A stretch of 16,350 nt of DNA. It comes from CAYRMV01 sp964425255 (lineage in GTDB: Bacteria > Bacteroidota > Bacteroidia > Flavobacteriales_D > Crocinitomicaceae). Location: positions 1 to 16,350 of the forward strand of contig CAYRMV010000076.1 in assembly GCA_964425255.1 (NCBI GenBank), given 5' to 3'. A program made the translations under genes and the position numbers. Of the stretch, positions 1 through 8,546 are shown one piece after another; within the stretch, counting starts at the first letter, position 1; each line of letters opens with the position of its first letter. Below the pieces are notes generated by a model that had not been told where the DNA came from, ran no database searches, and saw only the letters and a program-made list of their open reading frames with translations.

Positions 1-75
1 AAACTGATTTATTTTACTGATTTTCAGGTGCTTAATTTTTTGTCATGTACTAAGTACTTTTATAAAAACAATCTC

Positions 76-741
76 ATGAATTTTAGTTTACGTTTAGCTA
101 TATGGTCTCTACTTTTTATCATGTCAACCTTTTGTTCTTATTCTGTAAATGATGACGAGAGAATAAAAAAAGAAAACATATTATCAAGTAATGTTGCTAG
201 TGAAAAACCGATTATAGATTGGGATAAAATTAATCGGAAAGCAAAGGAAGCTTTGACATTTTGTACCAAAAACGGGTATAATCGTGATTTCTGTATTTTG
301 ATTGATATGAGTATACATTCTGGATTGAACCGATTTTTTGTTTGGAATTTTGATAGTATGCGCGTTGAAAAAGAAATGTTGGTTTCGCATGGTTGTTGTG
401 ATTTACCATGGACAGGCGATGAATCAAAAGAGAAACCGACATTTAGTAATTTGAATGGCAGTCATTGTACTTCCTTGGGGAAATATTTAATTGGAACAAG
501 AGGAGTTAGTCAGTTTGGAGTAAAGATTAAGTATCTATTGAATGGTTTAGAATTGGGAAATAAAAATGCACTAGAAAGAGCAATTGTTTTTCATTCCTGG
601 GAACTAATTTCAGATGAAGAAGTTTATCCTAATGGTACTCCAGAAGGTTGGGGATGCCCAGCAATTTCAGATGTAAATTTTATTGAGATGGATCAGAAAT
701 TGAAAAAAAGGAAGAATGTTCTTTTATGGATTTTTGACTAA
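76..741 (+). CDS. Secreted L,D-transpeptidase catalytic-domain protein (YkuD_2 type)
   Basis: Predicted periplasmic or surface enzyme of the murein L,D-transpeptidase family, which forms or edits peptidoglycan cross-links through a catalytic cysteine. In the 221-residue product I see a hydrophobic N-terminal signal segment (about residues 5-19), then the family pattern: SHG near 104-106, FSN..GS..TSLGKY near 123-137, the histidine motif IVFHSWE (His173) and the cysteine motif GWGCPAIS (Cys194). His and Cys are the expected catalytic pair. I chose the ATG at 76 rather than an in-frame GTG at 28 because the ATG puts the signal peptide at the N-terminus, while the GTG start would add 16 polar and aromatic residues before it. 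Cys20 might suggest a lipoprotein, but STFC is a poor lipobox. The gene converges on recG. The family call is firm; substrate and physiological role are not visible. Confidence 0.85.
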   Translation: MNFSLRLAIWSLLFIMSTFCSYSVNDDERIKKENILSSNVASEKPIIDWDKINRKAKEALTFCTKNGYNRDFCILIDMSIHSGLNRFFVWNFDSMRVEKEMLVSHGCCDLPWTGDESKEKPTFSNLNGSHCTSLGKYLIGTRGVSQFGVKIKYLLNGLELGNKNALERAIVFHSWELISDEEVYPNGTPEGWGCPAISDVNFIEMDQKLKKRKNVLLWIFD

Positions 742-749
742 AATTGTGT

Positions 750-781
750 GAAAAAATGAATATCGGAATATTCCGATATTC
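750..781 (-). terminator. Perfect palindrome, likely recG terminator; copy A of a dispersed repeat
   Basis: Positions 758-781 form a perfect 24-base palindrome (left half GAATATCGGAAT). Read on the minus strand, the hairpin (about 10 bp stem with an ATAT loop) is followed by ATTTTTTC, the layout of an intrinsic terminator, about 40 bases past the recG stop codon. On the plus strand no T-run follows, so it is a poorer terminator for the upstream gene. About 30 of 32 bases match a second element near 8997-9028 in the opposite orientation, so this is also a copy of a repeat family. Confidence 0.7.
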
Positions 782-821
782 AAAAAAAATAAAGTAAATT
801 ATTGATTATCAAATTTTTAAA

Positions 822-2918
822 TTAAGATATCCTACTCCAATTCGGCTTCTCTTTCAATATTGAAGCTATCTTTTGTCTGATACCAACATGTTCGACTGCT
901 TGTAAATTGGGGTCTTCTTGTAAAATCAATCTAGCTCTTTCACGAGCTGTTGCAACCAATGCACCATCTTTTGTGAGGTCTGCAATTTTTAAATCCAAAA
1001 CGCCACTTTGCTGTGTACCCATCAAATCTCCAGGGCCTCGTAATTCAAGATCTACCTCTGCGATTTCAAAACCATCTTGTGTTCGCACCATCGTAGAAAG
1101 TCGTTTTTTACTTTCTTTTGATAATTTTTCACCCGTCATTAAAATACAATACGATTTTTCCGCTCCTCGACCCACTCTCCCTCGAAGTTGATGAAGTTGT
1201 GATAAGCCAAATCGTTCAGCACTTTCAATCACCATAATTGATGCATTTGGAACATTTACCCCAACTTCGATGACAGTAGTTGCAACCATAATGTGTGTTC
1301 GACCTTCGACAAATTGCTTCATTTCAAACTCTTTGGCTTCAGGTTTCATTTTTCCATGAACCATGCTTATCTGAAAGTCGGGGCGTGGAAAGGAACGTGT
1401 TATAGCTTCGTATCCATCCATCAGATTTTGATAATCCATACTTTCTGATTCAGCAATAAGTGGATAAACGATATATACTTGACGTCCAAGTGAAATTTCT
1501 CTTCGTATAAATCCAAACACAAGTGATCGATCTTGTTCAAAGCGATGTTCTGTGGTTACTGGTTTTCGACCAGGAGGTAACTCGTCAATAATAGAAACAT
1601 CCAAATCGCCGTATACTGTCATGGCAAGGGTACGAGGAATAGGTGTTGCAGTCATTACCAAAACATGAGGAGGAATCGTGTTTTTTGCCCATAATTTTGC
1701 TCTTTGAGCAACGCCAAATCGATGCTGTTCATCAATGACAACAATACCTAAATTTTTGAAAATAACAGGATCTTCAATAAGTGCATGTGTTCCAATTAAA
1801 ATATGAATTTCACCATCTGCAAGTTCTTTCAATAGTTTCGTGCGCGCCGATTTTTTGGTTGTTCCAGATAATTTTTCTACCCGAATAGGCATATTTTTCA
1901 CCAATTCTTGGATCGTTTCTAAATGCTGTTGTGCTAGAATTTCCGTTGGAGCCATCAATGCTGCCTGAAAATTTGAACCCAATCCAATTAACATCGTAAG
2001 AAGTGCAACCAAGGTTTTTCCACTTCCTACATCACCTTGAAGTAAACGGTTCATGTGAAATCCATGTTTAAAGTCGGATCGGATTTCTTTGATTACTCTT
2101 TTTTGTGCTCCTGTCAATGGAAAAGGAAGGTGATTTTCATAAAAATCCATGAAATGTTGCCCGACTTCTTCGAATATAAAGCCTTTGCTTTTGTGCATAG
2201 CGATGTGTTTTCGAAGCAACAATTCCATTTGTAAAAAGAAAAGTTCCTCAAATTTCAAGCGATAAAGTGCACGTTGTGCAAAGCTTTCATTACTTGGATA
2301 GTGGACTTGCCGAAGCGATTCGTCGCGAGAAAGTAAATTAAGTTGTTGGATTAAATGCTTAGGCAAAATCTCGGTAATTGGAATGGTCATCTGCTGAATC
2401 AAAGTTGATGTCAGTTTTTCAATTCCTTTGGAATGAAGTCCTTTTGCACTTAATTTTTCTGTTGTTCGGTAAACAGCACGCAATCCTTTTTCTTGATCAA
2501 CTTGTTTGTATTCAATGATTTCGGGATGAGGTATATTCCAAGATGATCCATAGGCTTTTGCTTTACCATAAATTTGAAACAAAACACCTCTTTTTAGTAT
2601 CGGTTTGATCCATTTTGCACCTTGAAACCAAACCAAATCAATCATTCCCGTTCTATCTTGAAATTTAGCAACTAAGCGTTTTTGACGACCTGAACCGATT
2701 TCTTCTACTTTTATAATGTATCCACGAAGTTGAGCATATCCATCCAATTGGGGGAGTTCTTGAATGGTGTTGTATGTCGACCGATCGATGTATCTAAAAG
2801 GGAAATATTCCAATAAATCATGGTATGTGTGAATATTAAGCTCCGAACGTAACAATTCAGCACGTTGAGGGCCAACACCTTTCAGAAATTCAATGGGAGT
2901 TTGAAGGAAAGAATTCAC
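822..2918 (-). CDS. recG: ATP-dependent DNA helicase RecG
   Basis: RecG remodels stalled replication forks and branch-migrates Holliday junctions and R-loops. The 698-residue protein is full length for the family. The N-terminal wedge/OB region (about 1-250) opens with TPIEFLKGVGPQRA, a typical RecG start. The helicase core has Walker A GDVGSGKT (295-302), the DEQH box (396-399), motif III TATPIPRT (423-430) and motif VI QLRGRVGRG (577-585). The start is GTG at 2916-2918: it gives the conserved N-terminus, and no other in-frame start lies upstream before the promoter. A good promoter sits directly upstream, with only four bases between its -7 box and the GTG, so the transcript may be leaderless or nearly so. 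The gene is separated from the upstream symporter by 62 bases and probably transcribed on its own. Nothing looks damaged. Confidence 0.97.
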   Translation of the reverse strand: MNSFLQTPIEFLKGVGPQRAELLRSELNIHTYHDLLEYFPFRYIDRSTYNTIQELPQLDGYAQLRGYIIKVEEIGSGRQKRLVAKFQDRTGMIDLVWFQGAKWIKPILKRGVLFQIYGKAKAYGSSWNIPHPEIIEYKQVDQEKGLRAVYRTTEKLSAKGLHSKGIEKLTSTLIQQMTIPITEILPKHLIQQLNLLSRDESLRQVHYPSNESFAQRALYRLKFEELFFLQMELLLRKHIAMHKSKGFIFEEVGQHFMDFYENHLPFPLTGAQKRVIKEIRSDFKHGFHMNRLLQGDVGSGKTLVALLTMLIGLGSNFQAALMAPTEILAQQHLETIQELVKNMPIRVEKLSGTTKKSARTKLLKELADGEIHILIGTHALIEDPVIFKNLGIVVIDEQHRFGVAQRAKLWAKNTIPPHVLVMTATPIPRTLAMTVYGDLDVSIIDELPPGRKPVTTEHRFEQDRSLVFGFIRREISLGRQVYIVYPLIAESESMDYQNLMDGYEAITRSFPRPDFQISMVHGKMKPEAKEFEMKQFVEGRTHIMVATTVIEVGVNVPNASIMVIESAERFGLSQLHQLRGRVGRGAEKSYCILMTGEKLSKESKKRLSTMVRTQDGFEIAEVDLELRGPGDLMGTQQSGVLDLKIADLTKDGALVATARERARLILQEDPNLQAVEHVGIRQKIASILKEKPNWSRIS

Positions 2919-2922
2919 ACAA

Positions 2923-2953
2923 CAAAGCTACAAAACACAATGAGAACTTGCAA
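2923..2953 (-). promoter_or_regulatory. Predicted recG promoter (TTG-N20-TAGCTTTG)
   Basis: On the minus strand a TTG (2951-2953) is followed after 20 bases by TAGCTTTG (2923-2930), an exact match to the Bacteroidota TAnnTTTG -7 element. Transcription starting a few bases later would begin at or next to the GTG start codon at 2918. Confidence 0.6.
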
Positions 2954-2980
2954 TGTTCCGATTTACATTCAGGGTTTAAC

Positions 2981-4258
2981 TCAACCTAAAGTTTTCTTTA
3001 ATTGATCTTTGTCTAGGTGTTTTTCCCAATTTGAAACAACAACACAAGCAACTGCATTTCCAATAACATTCGTAAGTGCACGACATTCCGACATGAATTT
3101 ATCGATTCCTAATATTAAGGTCATCCCAGCAATTGGAATTTCGGGAACAACTGCTAAAGTCGCTGCCAAAGTGATAAAGCCTGCACCTGTAACTCCCGCT
3201 GCACCTTTTGATGATAACATGGCGACGAGCAAAAGAACCATCAATTGATCAAATTTCAAATCGATGTTACACGCTTGGGCAATAAACAAGGCTGCTAAAG
3301 TCATGTAAATATTTGTTCCGTCTAGATTAAATGAATAACCTGTTGGTACAACCAATCCAACGACTCCTCGGTCGCATCCTGCATGAGTCATTTTTTGCAT
3401 TAATCCCGGCATAGCAGGTTCAGATGAACTTGTTCCTAAAACGAGGAAAATTTCTTCTTTGATATAACGCATGAATTTGAAAATATTAAATCCATTCATT
3501 CGAGCTACCAATCCGAGAATGACGATGATAAAAACAAAGGAAGTTACGTAAAATGTAATCACTAATTTCCCAAGAAAATACAAGGAATCAATGCCGTAAG
3601 CACCAATCGTATAAGCCATTGCGCCAAATGCTCCGATAGGTGCCATTTTCATCAACATTTCAACAATTTTAAATACAGGTATGGTTAATACTTCCAAAAA
3701 ATCAATCACTGGTTTGCTTTTTTCGGCTGTTAACGCGAGAGCAACTCCAAACAAGATGGCAACCAACAATACTTGTAATACGATATCACCTGTCATTGGG
3801 CTGAAAAGGGTGTCAGGAATAATTCGAAACAAGAAATTAACCATCGAATTTTCTTCTGCAGCATCGATGTATTTGCTAATCTGAGATTTATCTAAGGTGG
3901 ATGGATCGACATTTAATCCTGCTCCAGGTTGAACTATGTGACTAACTAAAAGGCCTAATATCAAGGCCAATGTAGAGAAAAAGAAAAAGTAGATAAATGC
4001 TTTGGTAGCTACACGTCCAACTTTTTTTAAGTCATTCATTCCTGCGATTCCAGTTGATACAGTTAGAAAAATGACTGGAGCGATCACCATTTTGACTAGC
4101 TTTATAAAACCATCACCCAGCGGCTGCATGTTTTTACCAATATCTGGAAATTTATATCCCAAACTTACACCAATGACAATAGCGAAAAGAACTTGAATAT
4201 AAAGAAGTTGATACCATTTTTTTGGTTTTTTAGGTGCTGTGTCAAATTCGTGTTTCAT
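2981..4258 (-). CDS. dctA: C4-dicarboxylate:cation symporter, DctA type
   Basis: Predicted inner-membrane transporter of the dicarboxylate/amino acid:cation symporter (DAACS) family, importing succinate, fumarate or malate with H+ or Na+. The 425-residue product resembles E. coli DctA along its length: PLGDGFIKLVKMVIAPVIF (about 46-64), the first re-entrant loop LGTSSSE (274-280), TGYSFNLDGT (306-315), the second re-entrant loop SSKGAAGVTGAGF (349-361) and SECRALTNVIGN (390-401). These include the segments that bind substrate and cation in the family. The N-terminus is a short lysine-rich cytoplasmic stretch before the first helix. It is separated from the upstream glycosyltransferase gene by 84 bases, which contain only a weak hairpin. 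The DctA assignment over the related GltP group rests on overall similarity, particularly VQPGAGLNVDP (109-119). Substrate choice is inferred. Confidence 0.88.
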   Translation of the reverse strand: MKHEFDTAPKKPKKWYQLLYIQVLFAIVIGVSLGYKFPDIGKNMQPLGDGFIKLVKMVIAPVIFLTVSTGIAGMNDLKKVGRVATKAFIYFFFFSTLALILGLLVSHIVQPGAGLNVDPSTLDKSQISKYIDAAEENSMVNFLFRIIPDTLFSPMTGDIVLQVLLVAILFGVALALTAEKSKPVIDFLEVLTIPVFKIVEMLMKMAPIGAFGAMAYTIGAYGIDSLYFLGKLVITFYVTSFVFIIVILGLVARMNGFNIFKFMRYIKEEIFLVLGTSSSEPAMPGLMQKMTHAGCDRGVVGLVVPTGYSFNLDGTNIYMTLAALFIAQACNIDLKFDQLMVLLLVAMLSSKGAAGVTGAGFITLAATLAVVPEIPIAGMTLILGIDKFMSECRALTNVIGNAVACVVVSNWEKHLDKDQLKKTLG

Positions 4259-4286
4259 TTTGTTACCAATTTAAGTTTGACATAAA

Positions 4287-4311
4287 ATTTACCATGTTTG
4301 AATAGGTAAAT
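4287..4311 (-). terminator. Weak hairpin between glycosyltransferase operon and dctA
   Basis: A perfect 7-bp stem, ATTTACC/GGTAAAT with an 11-base loop, lies about 30 bases past the glycosyltransferase stop codon and is followed on the minus strand by TTTAT. The stem is AT-rich and the T-run is short, so termination would be partial at best. It could equally be an operator of the symporter gene. Confidence 0.25.
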
Positions 4312-4342
4312 ATAATTTTTTGAATTGAATGAGTTCGTTGAC

Positions 4343-5422
4343 CTAGTCAAATAACTGTAAAAAGTTTTTGCTATTACTCTTTACAGAATAAGCGATTTCA
4401 ATTTTATTGCGCGCAGCCTGTTGCATGGAACGAGCTCGTTCGGGATTGTCTAAAAAATAGGCGAGTGCTGATTTCCATTCTTCGGGTTCATCTGCAATCA
4501 TTCCGTTGATTTGGTGATCGACAATTTCTGTGTTGACTCCAACGGGTGAAACTATAGCGGGTATTCCTAAAGACATGTATTGAAGCGCTTTAAATCCACA
4601 TTTACCGCGCGACCATGGATCGTCTTTCAAAGGCATTACGCCAATATCAAAACGCATCAAATCGATAATTTCGGTCTCTTTTTTCCATCGGATAAAGCGA
4701 ATAAAAGAGGCGTTATATGGTGGTTTTTCGTTGCTAATGACATGAAATTCAAAGGTGTATGTTTGAGCGAGCTCTTCTAAAATGGGAACAAGAAAATCCA
4801 AGTATTTTAACGTAGTATGCGTTCCTGTCCAACCGATAACAGGGACGGGATTTTGTTTTTTACCGCCAAACAAATTCGGATTGTGGTAATTTTCAGTATC
4901 AATTGTTGTTGGATTTTGAATAGTGTTGTCATTAAATGCATGAACATATTCTGCTAAAAATTGGTTTCCAACGCTGATTTTTGTTGCCCAACGCATAATT
5001 CCATTCACTTTTCGATAAAATTTCAGGCGGTGAACTTTCGCATTTGCTTCTGAATAATTGGGTAACCAAATTGCATCATCGAAATCGTAAATGATCTTTT
5101 TTCGAAGAATTTTAGCAATGATCCATTCAATAATAGCAGGACCAGCCGGTGAAACTTCTCGGTGAATAAACACCCAGTCAACTCGAATCAAGCGAGGTAA
5201 AAGCAAAAATCGTTTACCGAATGCAAGTAAAATGAACCACACTTTTTTCAACGTGTTTCCTTCGTAGTGCAAAATTTTCCACGCTTTTTTAGAATAAAAA
5301 GAGGAAATGGAGTACTGAATATTGGCTTGATCAAGCAGGTCGAAATATTGTTCAAAGCGAAATCGTTGTGAAGGCGCTTCACCTTTGGGATATGGAACTA
5401 AAAAATAAACTTTTTTACCCAT
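4343..5422 (-). CDS. GT-B fold glycosyltransferase, family 4 (GT1/GT4-like)
   Basis: Predicted cytoplasmic or membrane-associated glycosyltransferase adding a sugar from a nucleotide-sugar donor to an envelope or exported glycan. The 359-residue form starts at the ATG at 5422: it begins MGKKVYFLVPYPKGEAPSQR, a typical first beta strand and loop of the fold, while a longer in-frame start at 5548 would add 42 residues overlapping the upstream gene. Visible are IYDFDDAIW (111-119), a motif common in this group, GWTGTHTT (197-204) at the start of the donor domain, and KCGFKALQYMSLGIPAIVSPVG (274-295), the donor-binding region where many GT4 enzymes have the EX7E motif. Here the first acidic residue of that motif is not obvious, Lys274 and Lys278 occupying the area. 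Its ATG overlaps the end of the upstream glycosyltransferase by 8 bases, so the two are probably translationally coupled. Acceptor and sugar are unknown. Confidence 0.8.
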   Translation of the reverse strand: MGKKVYFLVPYPKGEAPSQRFRFEQYFDLLDQANIQYSISSFYSKKAWKILHYEGNTLKKVWFILLAFGKRFLLLPRLIRVDWVFIHREVSPAGPAIIEWIIAKILRKKIIYDFDDAIWLPNYSEANAKVHRLKFYRKVNGIMRWATKISVGNQFLAEYVHAFNDNTIQNPTTIDTENYHNPNLFGGKKQNPVPVIGWTGTHTTLKYLDFLVPILEELAQTYTFEFHVISNEKPPYNASFIRFIRWKKETEIIDLMRFDIGVMPLKDDPWSRGKCGFKALQYMSLGIPAIVSPVGVNTEIVDHQINGMIADEPEEWKSALAYFLDNPERARSMQQAARNKIEIAYSVKSNSKNFLQLFD

Positions 5423-6638
5423 GAATGGATTGGTAGATTTGTTTGTAACTTTCAACCCCTTTCTCCAAGGAATAAAATTCATAAGCTCCTCGTTGAATAT
5501 TTTCGGTAAAAATATCCGATGTACTCCACTCAAATTGGTCAAAATCATTCTTTTTTAGAGAATCAAGTACCCAACCTGATTGAAATTCGTTGACAACCCA
5601 ATCACTATCACCCACTCCCGAATTGCAGATGACGGGAATTCCCATGGCCATTAATTCTCCTTGTTTCGTTGGGGATGAAGCCATTTTCGAGTAAGATGGA
5701 AGAATAAAAAACAAGGAAACATCTAAAATGGAAAGGAAACTAGGAATTTCTGAATAAGAAACAGATTGAATTCGAATAGCCTCTTTAGGAATACCTTTTT
5801 GACTTGCTCGTTTCAAGATGAGTTCTTTCGGTTCTTGTGTAAAAAAAGCAAAAATAAATTGAGGTTGTTTTTGATGTAAAACCTGAAAGAAATCCAACAT
5901 TTCATCCAACATATACCATGTGCCGATGGAACCAACGTATCCAATTAATTTGTTTTCTGGCTTTAATTTCCATTCATTTTTAATCCGATTTACGATGGGT
6001 GGTTGGATGTTTTGTTTTGAAAAATGAGCTAAATTAACGCAGCAAGGAATTACAGAAATGCGACTTTGCTTCTCTAAATTCCAACTTTCAATTTCTTCTT
6101 TAGCTCGATGTGTTAACGAAACAGTGTAAGAAGCTTCTTGTAAAAATGCTTTTTCTTTCGATTTGAAATAGTTGTAAACACGTTTGTACAAAGGATTACT
6201 TAAATTCCAAATCCCACCATCGACACGTTCGTCTGCCCAAAAACCACGCATGTCAAATACAAACGAAATACCCTTTTTGCGTTTTAGTCTAAGGCCAACC
6301 AACGCTGTAATGTAACTGCGGCAATGCATGTGATGAACTGGATCTTCTGCAATGATTTCTTCTACTTTTTTTTGCAAGCGATTCACATCCCACATGGTTG
6401 ACAGAAGCGGTGGTTTTTTGGTGTAATTCATCGGTATCCAACGGATATTCGAATCCAAACAAATTTGTTCGATCGTTTTTCGGTTTTTATCAAAACGTTC
6501 TTTTTTTTCAAAACTGATTAAAGTGAAACGATACCCTGCTTTCGACAGCCCTTGTAAATAGGGGAGAACCTGCGACTGACCCAGTGGATCGGTCATGCCG
6601 TCATAAGACAAATAGAGTACGTGATTCTCAGTATGCAT
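5415..6638 (-). CDS. GT-B fold glycosyltransferase, family 4
   Basis: Second predicted glycosyltransferase, 407 residues. The N-terminal domain begins with HVLYLSYDGMTDPLGQSQVL (6-25), matching the GT4 acceptor-domain start where a glycine-rich loop follows the first strand. FDMRGFWADERVDGG (128-142) lies at the domain middle, LIGYVGSIGTWY (231-242) opens the C-terminal Rossmann domain, and SPTKQGELMAMGIPVICNSG (322-341) is the nucleotide-sugar binding loop. It is first in a two-gene unit with the overlapping glycosyltransferase downstream. Two such enzymes together, with no polymerase or flippase nearby, suggest a short glycan or glycolipid modification rather than a full polysaccharide locus; this is inference. 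No signal peptide or clear membrane helix is present. Sugar specificity cannot be read from the sequence. Confidence 0.82.
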   Translation of the reverse strand: MHTENHVLYLSYDGMTDPLGQSQVLPYLQGLSKAGYRFTLISFEKKERFDKNRKTIEQICLDSNIRWIPMNYTKKPPLLSTMWDVNRLQKKVEEIIAEDPVHHMHCRSYITALVGLRLKRKKGISFVFDMRGFWADERVDGGIWNLSNPLYKRVYNYFKSKEKAFLQEASYTVSLTHRAKEEIESWNLEKQSRISVIPCCVNLAHFSKQNIQPPIVNRIKNEWKLKPENKLIGYVGSIGTWYMLDEMLDFFQVLHQKQPQFIFAFFTQEPKELILKRASQKGIPKEAIRIQSVSYSEIPSFLSILDVSLFFILPSYSKMASSPTKQGELMAMGIPVICNSGVGDSDWVVNEFQSGWVLDSLKKNDFDQFEWSTSDIFTENIQRGAYEFYSLEKGVESYKQIYQSIHG

Positions 6639-6652
6639 GTGAATGTGTTGAA

Positions 6653-6660
6653 CAAAGGTA
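6653..6660 (-). promoter_or_regulatory. Possible -7 element of the glycosyltransferase operon
   Basis: TACCTTTG on the minus strand matches TAnnTTTG and lies 14 bases before the ATG at 6638. No TTG is found at the expected 17-23 base spacing upstream, so the promoter call is weak. Confidence 0.35.
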
Positions 6661-6740
6661 TGTTTTTTTATGTAGAATTACTTGTTCTGCAAGTTAGATT
6701 TTTCTAGAAAATGATGGAACTTTCTTTCATTTTATCATAT

Positions 6741-6771
6741 AAAAAACTCCCTCGTCGTGAAACAAGGGAGT
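6741..6771 (-). terminator. groESL terminator
   Basis: On the minus strand ACTCCCTTG, an 8-base loop and CGAGGGAGT form a 9-bp stem with one G-U pair, followed by TTTTTT. The G-U pair becomes a C-A mismatch on the plus strand, so the structure favours minus-strand transcription. It lies about 110 bases past the groEL stop codon. Confidence 0.85.
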
Positions 6772-6881
6772 CATATATATAATCATTCCTTTCTATCTGA
6801 TTGGATCAGGAAGGAGGAATGGAGGGCGATGTTCTTTGTCTCCATTTCTTGGATTTTCGAACATCTATAAATGCACGGTTA
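6772..6881. other. 3' untranslated region of groEL
   Basis: About 110 bases between the groEL stop and its terminator. No convincing gene is present. A 7-bp inverted repeat GATGTTC/GAACATC (6828-6834 and 6859-6865, 24-base loop) could fold in the message, but with so large a loop it may be chance. Confidence 0.4.
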
Positions 6882-8513
6882 TTACATCATACCTGGCATT
6901 CCACCTGGCATTCCGCCCATTGCAGGAGCATTTTCTTCCGGAGCATCTGCAATCACACATTCCGTTGTCAACAACATCGCAGCAATCGACGATGCGTTTT
7001 CAATCGCAATACGTGTCACCTTTGTAGGGTCGATTACACCTGCTTCGTACAAGTTTTGGTATGCTTCCGTACGTGCGTTGTATCCAAAATCCGCTGTTCC
7101 TTCTTTCACTTTCTGAACAATAACAGCTCCTTCCAATCCAGAGTTGATAACGATTTGACGTAATGGTTCTTCAACCGCACGTTTCACAATCGCAATTCCT
7201 GTATCTTCGTCTTCGTTATCACCTTTTAAGTTGTCTAATGCAGATACTGAACGAATCAAAGCAACTCCACCACCTGGTACAATTCCTTCTTCTACAGCAG
7301 CACGCGTAGCAGCAAGTGCATCATCTACGCGGTCTTTTTTCTCTTTCATTTCAACTTCCGTTGGAGCACCTACGTAAAGAACAGCAACTCCTCCAGCTAA
7401 TTTAGCCAAACGTTCCTGTAATTTTTCACGATCGTAATCAGAAGTTGTGTTTTCAATTTGTGCACGGATTTGTTGTACACGTGCTTGAATTGCTTCTTTC
7501 GCACCCGATCCGTTGATGATTGTTGTATTGTCTTTATCGATTTCGATTTTTTCAGCAGTTCCCAACATGTCTAATGTTGTTCCTTCCAACGTCATTCCTC
7601 TTTCTTCAGAAATCACTTGTCCACCTGTCAAAATTGCGATATCTTCCAACATAGCTTTACGACGATCTCCAAATCCTGGCGCTTTCACTGCAGCAATTTT
7701 CAATGATCCGCGAATACGGTTTACAACCAAAGTTGCTAATGCTTCACCATCCAAGTCTTCTGCAATAATCAACAAAGCACGACCTGCTTGAACAACTGGT
7801 TCCAAAACAGGAAGCAATTCTTTCATGTTGGAAATTTTCTTGTCGTAAATCAAGATATACGGTTTTTCCATTTCCGTAATCATCTTTTCAGTGTTGGTAA
7901 CGAAGTAAGGAGAAAGGTATCCGCGATCAAATTGCATTCCTTCTACCGTTTTAACTTCCGTTTCTGTACCTTTTGCTTCCTCAACTGTGATTACACCGTC
8001 GTTTCCAACCACTTTCATAGCTTCTGCAATCAATGATCCAATTGTTTCATCGTTGTTAGCAGAAATAGTTGCAATTTGACGAATTTTGTCGTTGTCAGAA
8101 CCAACTTCTTTTGAAATGGATTTTAAGTTTGAAACAATGGCACTAACTGCTTTGTCGATTCCACGTTTCAAGTCCATTGGGTTAGCACCAGCAGCAACGT
8201 TTTTCATTCCTGAAGTAATGATTGCTTGAGCCAAAACAGTTGCAGTTGTTGTACCATCTCCTGCAATATCAGCAGTTTTTGACGCAACTTCTTTCACCAT
8301 TTGAGCACCCATATTTTCGATTGGATCTTGTAATTCGATTTCTTTTGCAACCGATACACCATCTTTAGTCACATGCGGAGCACCGAATTTTTTCCCGATT
8401 ACTACGTTACGACCTTTTGGTCCAAGTGTTACTTTTACTGCGTTAGCCAACGCATCCACGCCTTTTTTTAATTTTTCACGTGCTTCAACATCGAAATAAA
8501 TTTCCTTTGCCAT
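6882..8513 (-). CDS. groEL: Chaperonin GroEL (Hsp60)
   Basis: Large subunit of the ATP-driven chaperonin, a cytoplasmic double seven-membered ring that folds client proteins together with GroES. The 543-residue protein is complete and typical: MAKEIYFDVEAREKLKKGVD start, VTLGPKGRNVVI (28-39) and AGDGTTTATVLAQ (84-96) in the ATP-binding equatorial domain, the chaperonin signature AAVEEGIVPGGG near residues 404-415, and a glycine/methionine-rich GGMPGGMPGMM tail that projects into the cavity. It follows groES after 33 bases and the pair ends at the terminator at 6741-6771. Only one groEL copy is in the window. Nothing in the sequence is unusual for a housekeeping GroEL. Confidence 0.99.
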   Translation of the reverse strand: MAKEIYFDVEAREKLKKGVDALANAVKVTLGPKGRNVVIGKKFGAPHVTKDGVSVAKEIELQDPIENMGAQMVKEVASKTADIAGDGTTTATVLAQAIITSGMKNVAAGANPMDLKRGIDKAVSAIVSNLKSISKEVGSDNDKIRQIATISANNDETIGSLIAEAMKVVGNDGVITVEEAKGTETEVKTVEGMQFDRGYLSPYFVTNTEKMITEMEKPYILIYDKKISNMKELLPVLEPVVQAGRALLIIAEDLDGEALATLVVNRIRGSLKIAAVKAPGFGDRRKAMLEDIAILTGGQVISEERGMTLEGTTLDMLGTAEKIEIDKDNTTIINGSGAKEAIQARVQQIRAQIENTTSDYDREKLQERLAKLAGGVAVLYVGAPTEVEMKEKKDRVDDALAATRAAVEEGIVPGGGVALIRSVSALDNLKGDNEDEDTGIAIVKRAVEEPLRQIVINSGLEGAVIVQKVKEGTADFGYNARTEAYQNLYEAGVIDPTKVTRIAIENASSIAAMLLTTECVIADAPEENAPAMGGMPGGMPGMM

Positions 8514-8546
8514 AATTTGATTCTTTTTAAGTTTGAAAAGTTCGAA

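Noticed and set aside
47..57. Small palindrome GTACTAAGTAC before the L,D-transpeptidase start
   Set aside because: An 11-base palindrome in AT-rich DNA is expected by chance and has no second copy nearby.
28..75. GTG start that would extend the L,D-transpeptidase by 16 residues
   Set aside because: The extension would bury the signal peptide; the ATG at 76 puts the hydrophobic segment at the N-terminus.
6801..7163. 120-codon plus-strand frame overlapping the groEL 3' end
   Set aside because: Mostly antisense to groEL, rich in His, Cys and Phe with no recognisable pattern.
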